Below, piece by piece: positions 44,063-53,247 of a DNA stretch of 64,000 bases. Origin of the DNA: Allobosea sp. Tri-44 (GTDB lineage Bacteria; Pseudomonadota; Alphaproteobacteria; Rhizobiales; Beijerinckiaceae); NCBI RefSeq assembly GCF_004123845.1, contig NZ_NBDP01000042.1:1-64000 (forward strand), in the 5' to 3' direction. Position 1 is the first letter of the stretch. Every line of letters starts with the position of its first letter. Under the pieces are notes generated by a model that was given only the letters and a program-made list of their open reading frames with translations, was not told where the DNA came from and searched no databases. A program made the translations under genes and the position numbers.

Positions 44063-44898
44063 GCGGATTTTCTCCCGATTGGCTCGCTCTGCGCGAACCG
44101 GCCGACCATGCCGCACGCAATCCGCAGGTGCTGGCTGCGGTCGGCTCGACCTTTGCCGGACGGCAATCGCTCTCCGTCGTCGATCTCGGCTGCGGTGCCG
44201 GCTCTAACCTGCGCGGCAGCTACAGCGCGCTGCCCGTGCGCCAGCACTGGACGCTGGTCGATGCCGATAGTCGCCTGCTCTCGGTGGCGCGGCGCAAGCT
44301 CGCCGAATGGGCCGACGAGGCGCAGGAGCAGGGCGAGGAGATCGTCCTGCGCAAGGACGACAAGACGCTGACGGTCGATTTCCGCCAGGCGGACCTCAAC
44401 AAGGAACTCGAATGGGTGCTCGGCTGGCAGCCCGACCTCGTCACCGCCGCCGCGCTGTTTGATCTCGCCTCGGCGCGCTGGCTCGAGCGCTTCGTCGCCT
44501 CGCTCGTCAGCATGCGGCTGCCGCTCTACACTGTGCTGACCTATGATGGCCGCGAGAGCTGGGAGCCGGCGCATGCCGACGACCAGCGCATGCTCGCCGC
44601 CTTCCACCATCACCAGCGCAGCGACAAGGGCTTCGGTCCGGCGGCCGGGCCCGATGCCACTGAGGCGCTGGCGCAGGCCTTCCGCAAGGCTGGCACTGCG
44701 GTCACCGTCGGCGAAAGCCCTTGGCAGCTTGAAGCGGGCCAGCCCGATCTGATCCGCGAGCTGGCGGCCGGGATCGCCGCTGCCGTTGGCGACACCGGGC
44801 ATGTCGCGCCGGAGGCGATCGCGGGCTGGCTGGAGGCGAAGCGGAGCGCGACCTCCGTCCGCATCGGCCATCAGGACCTCTGGGCGCGGCCAGTCTGA
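44059..44898 (+). CDS. Class I SAM-dependent methyltransferase
   Basis: A 279-aa methyltransferase. The SAM-binding motif I is SVVDLGCGAGSNLRGSY, with WTLVDADSRLLSVARRKLAE as motif II and LVTAAALFDLASARWLERFV further on. The C-terminal part (about 150-279) carries SWEPAHADDQRMLAAFHHHQ, which I do not recognise from any named enzyme. The ATG at 44059 overlaps the glycosyltransferase stop (ATGA), so these two are made together. Its substrate is presumably the glycosyltransferase product. Confidence 0.88.
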   Translation: MSGFSPDWLALREPADHAARNPQVLAAVGSTFAGRQSLSVVDLGCGAGSNLRGSYSALPVRQHWTLVDADSRLLSVARRKLAEWADEAQEQGEEIVLRKDDKTLTVDFRQADLNKELEWVLGWQPDLVTAAALFDLASARWLERFVASLVSMRLPLYTVLTYDGRESWEPAHADDQRMLAAFHHHQRSDKGFGPAAGPDATEALAQAFRKAGTAVTVGESPWQLEAGQPDLIRELAAGIAAAVGDTGHVAPEAIAGWLEAKRSATSVRIGHQDLWARPV

Positions 44899-44950
44899 CG
44901 CTGGCGCCATTGCCATTCCTGCCGAATTCGGCCATTCCGCGAACCCGACC

Positions 44951-45451
44951 ATGACCTCGCTTCCCCTCACCATCCGTCAGGAATTGCCCGGCGACGCCGC
45001 GGCGATCGAACGCCTGCACGAGCGCGCCTTCGGGCCGGGACGCTTCGCGCGCACAGCCTTCCGTTTGCGCGAGGGCGCTCCGCCTGATCCGGCGCTCTCC
45101 TTTGCCAGTCATGTCGGCACCTTTCTGGTCGGCGCGGTCCGGGTGACACCGGTTCTGGCCGGTGGCGCGCCGGCGTTGATGCTCGGCCCGCTCACCGTCG
45201 ACCCTGCCTTCGAGGGCCGGGGGATCGGGGCAGCGCTGATGAACGCGGCGATCGAGGCGGCGCGCGAGCACGGCCACGAATTGATCCTGCTGGTCGGTGA
45301 CGCGCCCTATTACGCCCGCTTCGGCTTCAAGCCGGTGAGTCCGGGCCAGCTCGTCCTGCCCGGCCCGGCCGATCCGGGGCGCTTCCTGGCGCTGGAACTT
45401 GTCGATGGCGTGCTGGCGCAGCGCAACGGCGCAGTAGCGGCGCTGCGCTGA
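44951..45451 (+). CDS. GNAT-family N-acetyltransferase (YhbS-like)
   Basis: A 166-aa acetyltransferase. The N-terminus is LTIRQELPGDAAAIERLHER. ALMLGPLTVDPAFEGRGIG followed by AALM is the acetyl-CoA loop. LILLVGDAPYYARFGFKPV is characteristic of the YhbS group. The substrate is unknown. It follows the methyltransferase by 52 bases on the same strand and may be the fifth gene of that run, although its ribosome site is weak. Confidence 0.88.
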   Translation: MTSLPLTIRQELPGDAAAIERLHERAFGPGRFARTAFRLREGAPPDPALSFASHVGTFLVGAVRVTPVLAGGAPALMLGPLTVDPAFEGRGIGAALMNAAIEAAREHGHELILLVGDAPYYARFGFKPVSPGQLVLPGPADPGRFLALELVDGVLAQRNGAVAALR

Positions 45452-45457
45452 GAGAGG

Positions 45458-45560
45458 CGTCATTCTCGGGCGAAGCGAAGACCCGAGAATCGCCTGACGA
45501 GAAGGCTCAGACTAGAGCCTCATCCGGCCTGAGATGCTCGGGTCAAGCCCGAGCATGACG
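45458..45560. repeat. Palindromic intergenic repeat, CGTCATTCTCGG type, copy 2
   Basis: The left hairpin is ATTCTCGGG ... CCCGAGAAT, and the right is TGCTCGGG-TCAAG-CCCGAGCA followed by TGACG. Compared with the copy at 33191-33284, both hairpins show paired changes that keep the stems. It lies between two converging genes. Confidence 0.75.
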
Positions 45561-45567
45561 GCGGCGT

Positions 45568-47655
45568 TTACGCCTCGCGCTTGAATCTCCGGCCGCTCTC
45601 GCCGATCCAGCCGGCGACCAGTGCGCCGAACAGGATGGCGAGTCCGATCAGCCCGACGAAGAGCGGCGAGATCGAGACGCCGCGGACGATGCCGGAATCG
45701 CTGATGCGCAGGCCGATCCAGTCGGCGCCGGCGAATTGCCGCCCGGAGCGGACCGGCACGATGCGCGGGATGGTGACGCCCGAGCCGTTCTCCTGCCCGA
45801 TCCGGCGCGAGGAGCCGCCGGTCGCTTCCGCCAGCGCCTGGAGTTTGGCGGGATCGCTGACCACCTCCATCAGCTCGCGCGGGTTTTCCGGGCCGATGTT
45901 GGCGAAGGCCGTGAGGTTCTCGGTGGTGATCTTGTGCAGGCCGAATTCGCTTGCCGCGGTGCGGGCGACGAAGAGGCCGGGGCGGCCGGCCTCGAAGGGC
46001 ACGGTGCGGACCGAGCCGTCGGGCGCGGTGATGATCGCCGGCGCCGGATTGTCGCCAAGCGTCTGGCGCTCGATCTCGATGTTGCGGCCGCGGGCGCTGG
46101 CGCGCAGCGCCTCCTCTTCGAGATCCGGCTCCTTCATCAGCCAGTGGCCGAGCCGGCGCAGCAGGTCGAGATGCGGGCCGCCATCGCGGAAGCCGCGGGC
46201 CCAGAGCCAGGCATGATCGGAGAGGAAGAGCGCGACACGGCCCTTCTGCTCGCGTGCCAGCAGCAGGAGCGGGCGCTCGCCCGGCCCTGTCATCACCGCC
46301 GAGCCCGAGCGGGTGCGGGCGCCGACCATGCGCAGCCATTCGCCCCAGCGCGGCGGTTCGGTCTCGGAGCCCGGTAGGTCGCGCGTGACGGGGTGGCGCT
46401 TGCCCGGCTCGCTGACGCGGGCGCGATAGGCCTCGTCGATGACGCTGCCATCGGGCTGCGCCGGCAGAATCTGGCCGAGCGGGGTGCGCGCCAGTGACTG
46501 GGCGCCGGAATATTCCGGCCCGGCGGCGATCAGGAGCGCGCCGCCGTCGCGGACATAGCGGACGATGTTGTCGAAATAGACCAGCGGCAGTATCGACTGG
46601 TTGGCGTAGCGATCGAAGATGATCAGGTCGAAATCCTTGATCTTGACCTGGAAGAGCTCACGCGTCGGGAAGGCGATCAGCGAGAGCTCGTTGATCGGCG
46701 TGCCGTCCTGCTTCTCCGGCGGGCGCAGGATGGTGAAGTGGACGAGGTCGACATTGGCGTCGGCCTTGAGGAGGTTGCGCCAGGTCCGCTCGCCCGGATG
46801 CGGCTCGCCGGAGACGAGGAGCACGCGCAGCTTGTCGCGCACGCCCTCGATGGTGATGACGGCGCGGTTATTGGCGAGTGTCAATTCGTCGGCGATCGGC
46901 GCCGCCTCGATCTCGATCACGTTCGGGCCGCCGCGGTCGATGCGGACCGGGACCTGGATCGTCTCGCCGGTGATCGCCTCGCGCCGGGCGATGATCTCGC
47001 CGTCGCGGCGCACCGTGATCGCGGCGCGGCCCGGCCCGCCCTTGTCGACGACGCGCAGGCGGACGTTCTGCTCCTTGCCGACGATGCCGAAGCGCGGCGA
47101 ATCGACCAGGACGATGCGTCGGTCGATCTCGCGCTCGCGGCCGGTGGTCAGCACATGCAGCGGCGCACGTAGGCCGAGCGCCTCCGCCGTAGCGGGAGCG
47201 TCATGGGCGAGCCCGTCGCTGAGCACGATCGCCCCGGCGACGCGTTCGGATGGCACGTCGGCGAGGCCGGAAGCGAGCGCCTCGAACAGGCGGGTGCCAT
47301 CGCCGGCGCCCTGCTGATCGGTGACTTCGATGGTGCGCGTCTCGACGCCGGAAATGCCGCGCAATTGCCGCTCGACCTCGGCCTGAGCAGCTTGCGTCTG
47401 CTGGGCGCGATCGGCGAGGCGGTTCGAGGCGGACTTGTCGACGACGACAGCGACGACGTCCTTGACCGGCTCGCGATCCTCGAAGACGAGCGAGGGGTCG
47501 GCCAGGGCGACCGCAAGCACGGCGAGCGCCAGCGCACGCAGGATCGCGCTGCGCCCGGCCAGCACGAGCGCCATGCCGGCGGCGACCGCGGCCAGAACGG
47601 CCAAGCCGATCAGGAGCGGCAGCGGGACGAGCGGGGCGAAGGTCAGGCTCCACAT
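45568..47655 (-). CDS. Membrane protein of the MoxR operon (glutamine amidotransferase-like)
   Basis: A 695-aa protein with two N-terminal membrane helices, a long soluble region and a C-terminal helix (about 655-680) before a basic tail. The region VVAVVVDKSASNRLADR resembles the start of a VWA domain. The centre (DFDLIIFDRYANQSILPL, DGGALLIAAGPEYSG) looks like a class I glutamine amidotransferase-like fold without the catalytic Cys triad. It is the last gene of the moxR-DUF58-DUF4159 run, 18 bases after the DUF4159 gene. The role is not established. Confidence 0.8.
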   Translation of the reverse strand: MWSLTFAPLVPLPLLIGLAVLAAVAAGMALVLAGRSAILRALALAVLAVALADPSLVFEDREPVKDVVAVVVDKSASNRLADRAQQTQAAQAEVERQLRGISGVETRTIEVTDQQGAGDGTRLFEALASGLADVPSERVAGAIVLSDGLAHDAPATAEALGLRAPLHVLTTGREREIDRRIVLVDSPRFGIVGKEQNVRLRVVDKGGPGRAAITVRRDGEIIARREAITGETIQVPVRIDRGGPNVIEIEAAPIADELTLANNRAVITIEGVRDKLRVLLVSGEPHPGERTWRNLLKADANVDLVHFTILRPPEKQDGTPINELSLIAFPTRELFQVKIKDFDLIIFDRYANQSILPLVYFDNIVRYVRDGGALLIAAGPEYSGAQSLARTPLGQILPAQPDGSVIDEAYRARVSEPGKRHPVTRDLPGSETEPPRWGEWLRMVGARTRSGSAVMTGPGERPLLLLAREQKGRVALFLSDHAWLWARGFRDGGPHLDLLRRLGHWLMKEPDLEEEALRASARGRNIEIERQTLGDNPAPAIITAPDGSVRTVPFEAGRPGLFVARTAASEFGLHKITTENLTAFANIGPENPRELMEVVSDPAKLQALAEATGGSSRRIGQENGSGVTIPRIVPVRSGRQFAGADWIGLRISDSGIVRGVSISPLFVGLIGLAILFGALVAGWIGESGRRFKREA

Positions 47656-47673
47656 CGGGCGGGATTTCCTTCG

Positions 47674-50505
47674 CTACTGACCGAGGCGTTCGAGCAGGGC
47701 CGGGACATGGACCTGATCGGCCTTGTAGTTGCCGGTCAGCGCGTACATCACGAGGTTGACGCCGGCGCGCAGCGCCATCTCGCGCTGGCGCGGATCGGAG
47801 CCGGACATCGGCACGAGCGCCTCGCCTCGCCGTCCGACAGCCCAGGCGGCGGCGAGATCGTTCGAGGTGATCACGATCGGCGAGACGTTGTCGCCGGCGC
47901 GGGCCGGGCGGCGGCCATCCTCGCTGGCGGGCGGCAGCACCTCGACCCAGGTCGTGCCGGTGTCATAGCGGCCGATGAAGCCGTCGAGGATGTAGAAGGT
48001 CTTGGTCAGGACGTGGTCGCGCGGAATCGGCTCGAGCTCGGGAATGTCGAGCGTCTGCAGCATGCGGCGGAGCTGATCGCCCTCCGGCGTCGTGCCGCCG
48101 CCGGGCCGGGTGCTCATCGCATCGCGTGTGTCGAAGATCACCAGGCCGCCGCCCTTCATATAGGCTTCGAGCTTGCGCAGCGTCTCGGCCGCCGGGATCG
48201 GCCGGCCGGCGACCACCGGCCAATAGAGGATCGGGTACGTGGCAAGTTCGTCGCGGGCGACGTCGACGCCGGCCGCCTCGCCCGGCTCCAGCGCGGTACG
48301 GGCGCCGAGCACGATGTTGAGGCCGGCCATCCCGGCCTTGGACATGTCGTCGACCGCCCTGTCGCCGGTGACGACATAGGCGAGCCGGGTCGCGCTCGCG
48401 GCCGTGACGATGTCGCGGGTCACTGGCGGGCGCTGCTCGGCTGCGGGCGGAGCAGGGGGCGCCGGCTGCTGCTGGGCACGCACTGCGTCCGGAGCAGGCA
48501 CGGTCGCCAAGGCGAAGCCGAGCAGCAGGGCTGCCGGGGCCGCCCGGCGGAAGCGGGCGAGATTCATGCGGCCGCCAAGCCAGAGCGTCGCCAACGTATC
48601 GGCGACGAGCAGGATCAGCGCGAGAACCAGAAGCTGCGGGCGGATATCGCGGGCGACAGGCTGGTCGATCGGCAGCACGGTTGCACCGAGCGCGGCGAGA
48701 TCGAGCGCGGTCAGCGTGTCGGCAGGAGCCAGCGTGTTGACCGCCATGGCGCCGTCGGTCGGGCCATAGATGCCGGGCGGATGGGCGAGCGTGGCGCGGC
48801 CGGCGAAGTTGCGGGCGACGGGCTGTGCGGTCGCCGGCGGGCTGCGGAAGGCGCCCTGGCCGTCGAGCACGCGCGTCGGCGAGAGGGTTTCGACCCTGAC
48901 CTCGCCGCCTTGTCCCTCGGTTGCGCTGGTGCCTGACATGGCGACGACCTTGCGCAGCATTTCGACGAAGAGGCCAGAGAGCGGCAGGTTCGACCAGGTG
49001 GTGTCGGCGGTGACATGGACCATGGCGAGCACGCCGTCGCCGCGGCGTTCGCCGGTGACGACCGGCGTGCCGTCCTCCAGCGCTGCCCAGGTCTTGCGGG
49101 CGAGATCCGGCTCGGGCTCGGCCAGGATCTGACGGGTGACGCGGACATCCTCGGCCAGAGACGACCCGAAGAACGGGCTCTCGCGGGTGAAGGGCGCGAG
49201 CTTGCGCGGTGTCTCCCAGGAGAGGCCGCCGCCGAGCGTGCGGCCGCCGCGGCGCAGGCGCACCGGCGTCAACTCGTCCGAGGAGGCAGCCAGGCGTGCC
49301 CCGGCAAAGCGCAGCAGCACGCCGCCGCGCTCGACGAAGGCCGAGACCTTGGCCGCGGTGTCGCTGTCGAGCGCGCCTATATCGGCGAGGACAAGCACGG
49401 AGAGGTTTTGCGCCAGAAGCTCGCCGACCGGATCGGTCGAGCCGGAGCGGGGCTCGCGGATCTCGGCGAAGGGCGAGAGCGCACGCGAGACGTAATAGGT
49501 CGGCGACAGCAGCGGCTGGGCGGTGTCGGCCGTCGCGCCGGAGACGATGCCGATGCGCCGGCGCTTGGCGCGGTCGTCGAGCAAGGCGACGGCGCCGGCG
49601 CTGCGTTCGCCGGTGATCTCGAGCCGGGAGACGGCGTTGCGGACCTCGATCGGCAGGGTCAGGCGCGCGATGGTCGCGAGTTCGTTGCCGCCGAAGACGA
49701 AGGGCGCGTCGCCGAGCGGCAGGCCCTTGAGGTCGAGGGCGCGGACCTGGCCGCTGGCCGCGGCGTTCACCGTCGGGCGCAGCACCTTGACGGTCAGCGC
49801 GCCGGCGAGGTTCTCGGGCGTGGTGAGGGCGCGCTGGTCGGCCGGGCCGGCGTGAATCGACAGGTGGCCGGCGCCGGCTTCCTGCTTCAGCCGTGCCAGG
49901 AAATCGGCATCGCCGCCGCCGATGCCGAGCCCGTCGGCGACCCAGACCGTCTCGGCCTGGGGTTGGGCCCGCCAGAAGGCTTCGAGGCGCTGGAGATGGG
50001 CGCCGCGATCGGGCGCGTGCGGCTGGAGGGCGAGCGCGCGCAGGCGCTCGAGCGCGCCCTGCGGCTGCGAGAGGGCGATTTCCGCGGGTGCCTCGGCAAG
50101 GCCGACGACGGCGACAGGCCGACCCTCGCGGGTGGCTGCGGCGATGCGGCTCTCGGCGATGGCCTGGCGCTCGGTCCAGTCGGTCGCGGCGCCGAAGCCG
50201 TTGTCGACCAGAAGAAGCAGCGGGCCGCGCAGGGCGGCAGCATCGCGCACCGGATTCCAGACCGGGCCGGCGACGGCGAGGATCGCCAATGCCGCTACCG
50301 CCATGCGCAGTGCCAGCAGCCACCAGGGCGTATGCGCCGGCGTCTCGCGCTGCGGGATCAGGTCGCGCATGATCTTGAGCGGCGGGAAATCAATGCGCTT
50401 CGGCCGCGGTGGTGTCACCCGCAGGATCAGCCAGAGCACAGGCAGGACGGCCAGCGCGATCAGAGCCAGCGGTGCGGAGAAGGCGATCGGCAGCGATGAG
50501 AGCAT
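47674..50505 (-). CDS. DUF4159 protein with BatA-type N-terminus
   Basis: A 943-aa membrane protein. The N-terminal 90 residues match the aerotolerance-regulator BatA-type start: FSAPLALIALAVLPVLWLIL, then PKRIDFPPLKIMRDL and a second helix. A VWA-like segment follows (LLLLVDNGFGAATDW). Two more helices come near 640 and 690, then a C-terminal DUF4159 domain (about 725-943) with LYWPVVAGRPIP and GGGLVIFDTRDAM. The ATG at 50505 has GGGGAGA upstream; longer frames run into the DUF58 gene. It lies between the DUF58 and amidotransferase-like genes. Function unknown. Confidence 0.85.
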   Translation of the reverse strand: MLSSLPIAFSAPLALIALAVLPVLWLILRVTPPRPKRIDFPPLKIMRDLIPQRETPAHTPWWLLALRMAVAALAILAVAGPVWNPVRDAAALRGPLLLLVDNGFGAATDWTERQAIAESRIAAATREGRPVAVVGLAEAPAEIALSQPQGALERLRALALQPHAPDRGAHLQRLEAFWRAQPQAETVWVADGLGIGGGDADFLARLKQEAGAGHLSIHAGPADQRALTTPENLAGALTVKVLRPTVNAAASGQVRALDLKGLPLGDAPFVFGGNELATIARLTLPIEVRNAVSRLEITGERSAGAVALLDDRAKRRRIGIVSGATADTAQPLLSPTYYVSRALSPFAEIREPRSGSTDPVGELLAQNLSVLVLADIGALDSDTAAKVSAFVERGGVLLRFAGARLAASSDELTPVRLRRGGRTLGGGLSWETPRKLAPFTRESPFFGSSLAEDVRVTRQILAEPEPDLARKTWAALEDGTPVVTGERRGDGVLAMVHVTADTTWSNLPLSGLFVEMLRKVVAMSGTSATEGQGGEVRVETLSPTRVLDGQGAFRSPPATAQPVARNFAGRATLAHPPGIYGPTDGAMAVNTLAPADTLTALDLAALGATVLPIDQPVARDIRPQLLVLALILLVADTLATLWLGGRMNLARFRRAAPAALLLGFALATVPAPDAVRAQQQPAPPAPPAAEQRPPVTRDIVTAASATRLAYVVTGDRAVDDMSKAGMAGLNIVLGARTALEPGEAAGVDVARDELATYPILYWPVVAGRPIPAAETLRKLEAYMKGGGLVIFDTRDAMSTRPGGGTTPEGDQLRRMLQTLDIPELEPIPRDHVLTKTFYILDGFIGRYDTGTTWVEVLPPASEDGRRPARAGDNVSPIVITSNDLAAAWAVGRRGEALVPMSGSDPRQREMALRAGVNLVMYALTGNYKADQVHVPALLERLGQ

Positions 50506-50519
50506 CGTCCGTTCTCCCC

Positions 50520-51437
50520 TCAACCTGCCGGGCCGCCGCGCGAGGCGGCGATCAGGCTGGCGATTCGCAGCACGCCCTCGCTGGCCGGGCGGTCGGTGCG
50601 ATGCAGGGTCATCGTCCAGCCGGCATGGCGGCAGGCCTCGCGGATGGCGTCGCGATGGGCCTGCAAGCGCTCGCGATAGTCCTCGCCCCATTTGCTGGCA
50701 TCGCCGACCCGCAGCGACAGGCCGTCCTCCAGATCGAAGAGTTCGGCCTGGCCAGAGAACGGGAAGGTCTCCTCGATCGGGTCGGCGATCAGAAGGATAT
50801 GGCCCTTCGCGCCGCTGCTCGCCAGCGTGGCGATGCGCTTGGCCAGTGCCGTCGCCGGCGTCAGTCCGTCGGTGATCAGGATCGCGTCGGCGAGGCGCGG
50901 CAGCGGCTCTTCCGGCGGCAGGTCGGCCTCGCCATTGCGGCGATCGGCGACGATCGCCTGAGCCAGCATTTCGACGATGCGGCGTGACGCCATTGGCCGG
51001 GTGAGGCCGAGATGGCCAACGCGCTCGCCGCCCTCGACCAGCGCCTCGGCGAGCGCGAAGCCGGCGACCAGCGCGCGGTCGACCTTGCTCGTCAGCGCGA
51101 GCGAGGAGGCAAAGCCCATCGAGGGCGAGCGGTCGATCCAGAGCCAGATCGCGTGCGAGGCTTCCCATTCGCGCTCACGCACGAAGAGATGGCCATCGCG
51201 GGCCGAGCGGCGCCAGTCGATGCGCGAGGCGGCCTCGCCGGTGACCAGTGGCCGGTACTGCCAGAAGGTCTCGCCAGGGCCGGAGCGCCGGCGGCCATGG
51301 ATGCCGTGCACGCTGGCCGAAACCCGCCGCGCCTCCAGCACCAGCCTGGGCAGGCGGGCGGCGAGATCGAGCGACGCCTTGAGGACCGGCTGGCCCGGCT
51401 GGCGCTCGGTTTGGCCGAGGACGCGGGTGCGCAGCAT
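50520..51437 (-). CDS. DUF58 domain protein
   Basis: A 305-aa cytoplasmic protein. The DUF58 signature is clear: GPGETFWQYRPLVTGEAASR, IDWRRSARDG, then REREWE. A VWA-like domain follows (IWLWIDRSPSMGF, a MIDAS-type DxSxS). DUF58 genes almost always accompany moxR and act with it in uncharacterised maturation or stress processes. The ATG at 51437 lies ten bases after the moxR stop. Confidence 0.92.
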   Translation of the reverse strand: MLRTRVLGQTERQPGQPVLKASLDLAARLPRLVLEARRVSASVHGIHGRRRSGPGETFWQYRPLVTGEAASRIDWRRSARDGHLFVREREWEASHAIWLWIDRSPSMGFASSLALTSKVDRALVAGFALAEALVEGGERVGHLGLTRPMASRRIVEMLAQAIVADRRNGEADLPPEEPLPRLADAILITDGLTPATALAKRIATLASSGAKGHILLIADPIEETFPFSGQAELFDLEDGLSLRVGDASKWGEDYRERLQAHRDAIREACRHAGWTMTLHRTDRPASEGVLRIASLIAASRGGPAG

Positions 51438-51447
51438 CAAAATGCCC

Positions 51448-52479
51448 TCAACCCAGACGCTCCACCAGCTTGGTGACGATACCCTCGACCGTCTCGCCAT
51501 CGGCGCGGGCGGCGAATGTCAGAGCGATGCGGTGCTTCAGGACGGGGGCGGCGAGCGCCGCGACGTCGTCGACCGAGGGCGCGAGCCGGCCTTCGACAAG
51601 GGCGCGGGCGCGGGCGGCGAGCGTCAGCGCCTGGCTGGCGCGCGGGCCGGGGCCCCAGGCAAGCTTGTCGGTGATCGCCTTCTCGCCGTCGCCAGGACGG
51701 GCCGAGCGGACGAGATCGAGGATGGAATCGACCACAGCCTCGCCGACCGGCAGGCGGCGCACCAGGCGCTGCGTCGACATCAGGGTCTCGGCTGTCATCG
51801 CCTGTACCGGCTTGTGCTCGGCGGCGCCCGTGGTCTCGAGCAGGATGCGGCGCTCGGCCTCGCGGTCGGGATAACCGACATCGATCTCCAGGAGGAAGCG
51901 GTCGAGCTGGGCTTCCGGCAGCGGATAGGTGCCTTCCTGCTCGATCGGGTTCTGGGTGGCGAGGACGTGGAAGGGCGCCGGCAGGTCGTGGCGTTCGCCG
52001 GCGACGGTGACGTGATGCTCCTGCATCGCCTGCAGCAGCGCGGACTGGGTGCGCGGCGAGGCGCGGTTGATTTCGTCCGCCATCAGCAGCTGGGCGAAGA
52101 CGGGCCCCTTGATGAAGCGGAAATGGCGCTTGCCGCCCTCGCTCTCGTCGAGCACCTCGGAGCCGAGGATGTCTGATGGCATCAGGTCGGGCGTGAACTG
52201 GACGCGCCGGGCCGAGAGGCCGAGCACGGTGCCCATCGCCTCGACGAGCTTGGTCTTGGCGAGGCCGGGCACGCCGACGAGCAGGCCGTGGCCGCCGGCG
52301 AGCAAGGTGATCAGCGAGAGATCGACCACCTTCTGCTGGCCGAAGATGACCTGGCCGATCTCGGTGCGGGCGGCGCCGATGGCCGCGAGCGCGGCTTCGG
52401 CGGCCTCGACCACGCCGGTATCGAGGTTGATCGGGGCATTTGCATCGCGGGCCTGGGCATCACGGGCTTGCGCCACCAT
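51448..52479 (-). CDS. MoxR-family AAA+ ATPase
   Basis: A 343-aa AAA+ ATPase. It shows Walker A as GVPGLAKTKLVEAM, Walker B as LLMADEINRASPRTQSALLQ, sensor 1 FHVLATQNPIEQEGTYPLPE, the Arg-finger region AQLDRFLLEID, and a helical lid. MoxR ATPases act as chaperones that insert metals or assemble protein complexes, usually with VWA partners such as the DUF58 and downstream proteins here. It heads the four-gene minus-strand operon and diverges from the DUF1285 gene. Confidence 0.95.
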   Translation of the reverse strand: MVAQARDAQARDANAPINLDTGVVEAAEAALAAIGAARTEIGQVIFGQQKVVDLSLITLLAGGHGLLVGVPGLAKTKLVEAMGTVLGLSARRVQFTPDLMPSDILGSEVLDESEGGKRHFRFIKGPVFAQLLMADEINRASPRTQSALLQAMQEHHVTVAGERHDLPAPFHVLATQNPIEQEGTYPLPEAQLDRFLLEIDVGYPDREAERRILLETTGAAEHKPVQAMTAETLMSTQRLVRRLPVGEAVVDSILDLVRSARPGDGEKAITDKLAWGPGPRASQALTLAARARALVEGRLAPSVDDVAALAAPVLKHRIALTFAARADGETVEGIVTKLVERLG

Positions 52480-52635
52480 GTCGATCTCCTTCAGCCTCGC
52501 CGTCGCGCGGCCTTCCTGTCCGATTCCGAACTCTGACCCTCGCGGGGAGCATGCTCAAGGGGCAGAGGGCGGCGGTGCACAACAGTCCGCTTCACGATTA
52601 TGTAGAGTTCAAGGCGAGAGAGCGATGCAACCGGC

Positions 52636-53247
52636 ATGCCGATGACGAAAGCGCGAGGTGACGTGACGACCGAGGCGGGCGGCGCGATGAATCGCTTGTT
52701 GAGCGCGCTGGGCAGCGGCTCTTCCCGCGGGCTGCCGCCGGTCGAGCGCTGGAATCCGCCGTTTTGCGGCGATCTCGACATGCGTATCGCTGGCGACGGC
52801 ACCTGGTTTTACCTCGGCACGCCGATCGGGCGACCGGCGCTGGTAAAGCTGTTCTCCTCGGTGCTGAAGCGCGAAGGTGACGATTACTTTCTCGTGACCC
52901 CGGTCGAGAAGGTCGGGATCAAGGTCGAGGACGCGCCGCTCCAGGCGGTCGAGATGGCGGTGGAAGGCGAGGGCGATGCCCGCAGCATCGCCTTCCGGAC
53001 CCGTACCGACGATCTCGTCACGGTCGGGACCTACAACGCCTTGCGCTTCGAGAGGGCTGCGAACGAGGGCGTGAAACCCTATGTGCATGTCCGGCGTGGG
53101 CTCTGGGCCCGGCTCACGCGGGCGCTGACCTATGATCTCCTGGCGCTCGGTGAGATCAGCGAGATCGACGGGCAGGCGCAGTTCGGCATTATGGCCGGCG
53201 GCGCCTTTCATGTGGTCGCGCCGGCCAGCGAGATCGAGGGACTGTGA
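52636..53247 (+). CDS. DUF1285 domain protein
   Basis: A 203-aa protein of the DUF1285 family, common in alpha- and gammaproteobacteria and of unknown function. Recognisable stretches are WNPPFCGDLDMRIAGDGTWF, GTPIGRPALVKLFSSVLKRE, FLVTPVEKVGIKVEDAP and YVHVRRGLWARLTRALTYDL. Several ATGs (52636, 52642, 52687) are possible starts. It overlaps the following CoA-pyrophosphatase start by one base, beginning a four-gene + strand run that ends with cca. Confidence 0.88.
   Translation: MPMTKARGDVTTEAGGAMNRLLSALGSGSSRGLPPVERWNPPFCGDLDMRIAGDGTWFYLGTPIGRPALVKLFSSVLKREGDDYFLVTPVEKVGIKVEDAPLQAVEMAVEGEGDARSIAFRTRTDDLVTVGTYNALRFERAANEGVKPYVHVRRGLWARLTRALTYDLLALGEISEIDGQAQFGIMAGGAFHVVAPASEIEGL

Noticed and set aside
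47963-50323. 786-aa frame overlapping the DUF4159 gene
   Set aside because: Same strand but another frame; an Arg/Ala/Pro-rich shadow, while the DUF4159 frame has recognisable domains.
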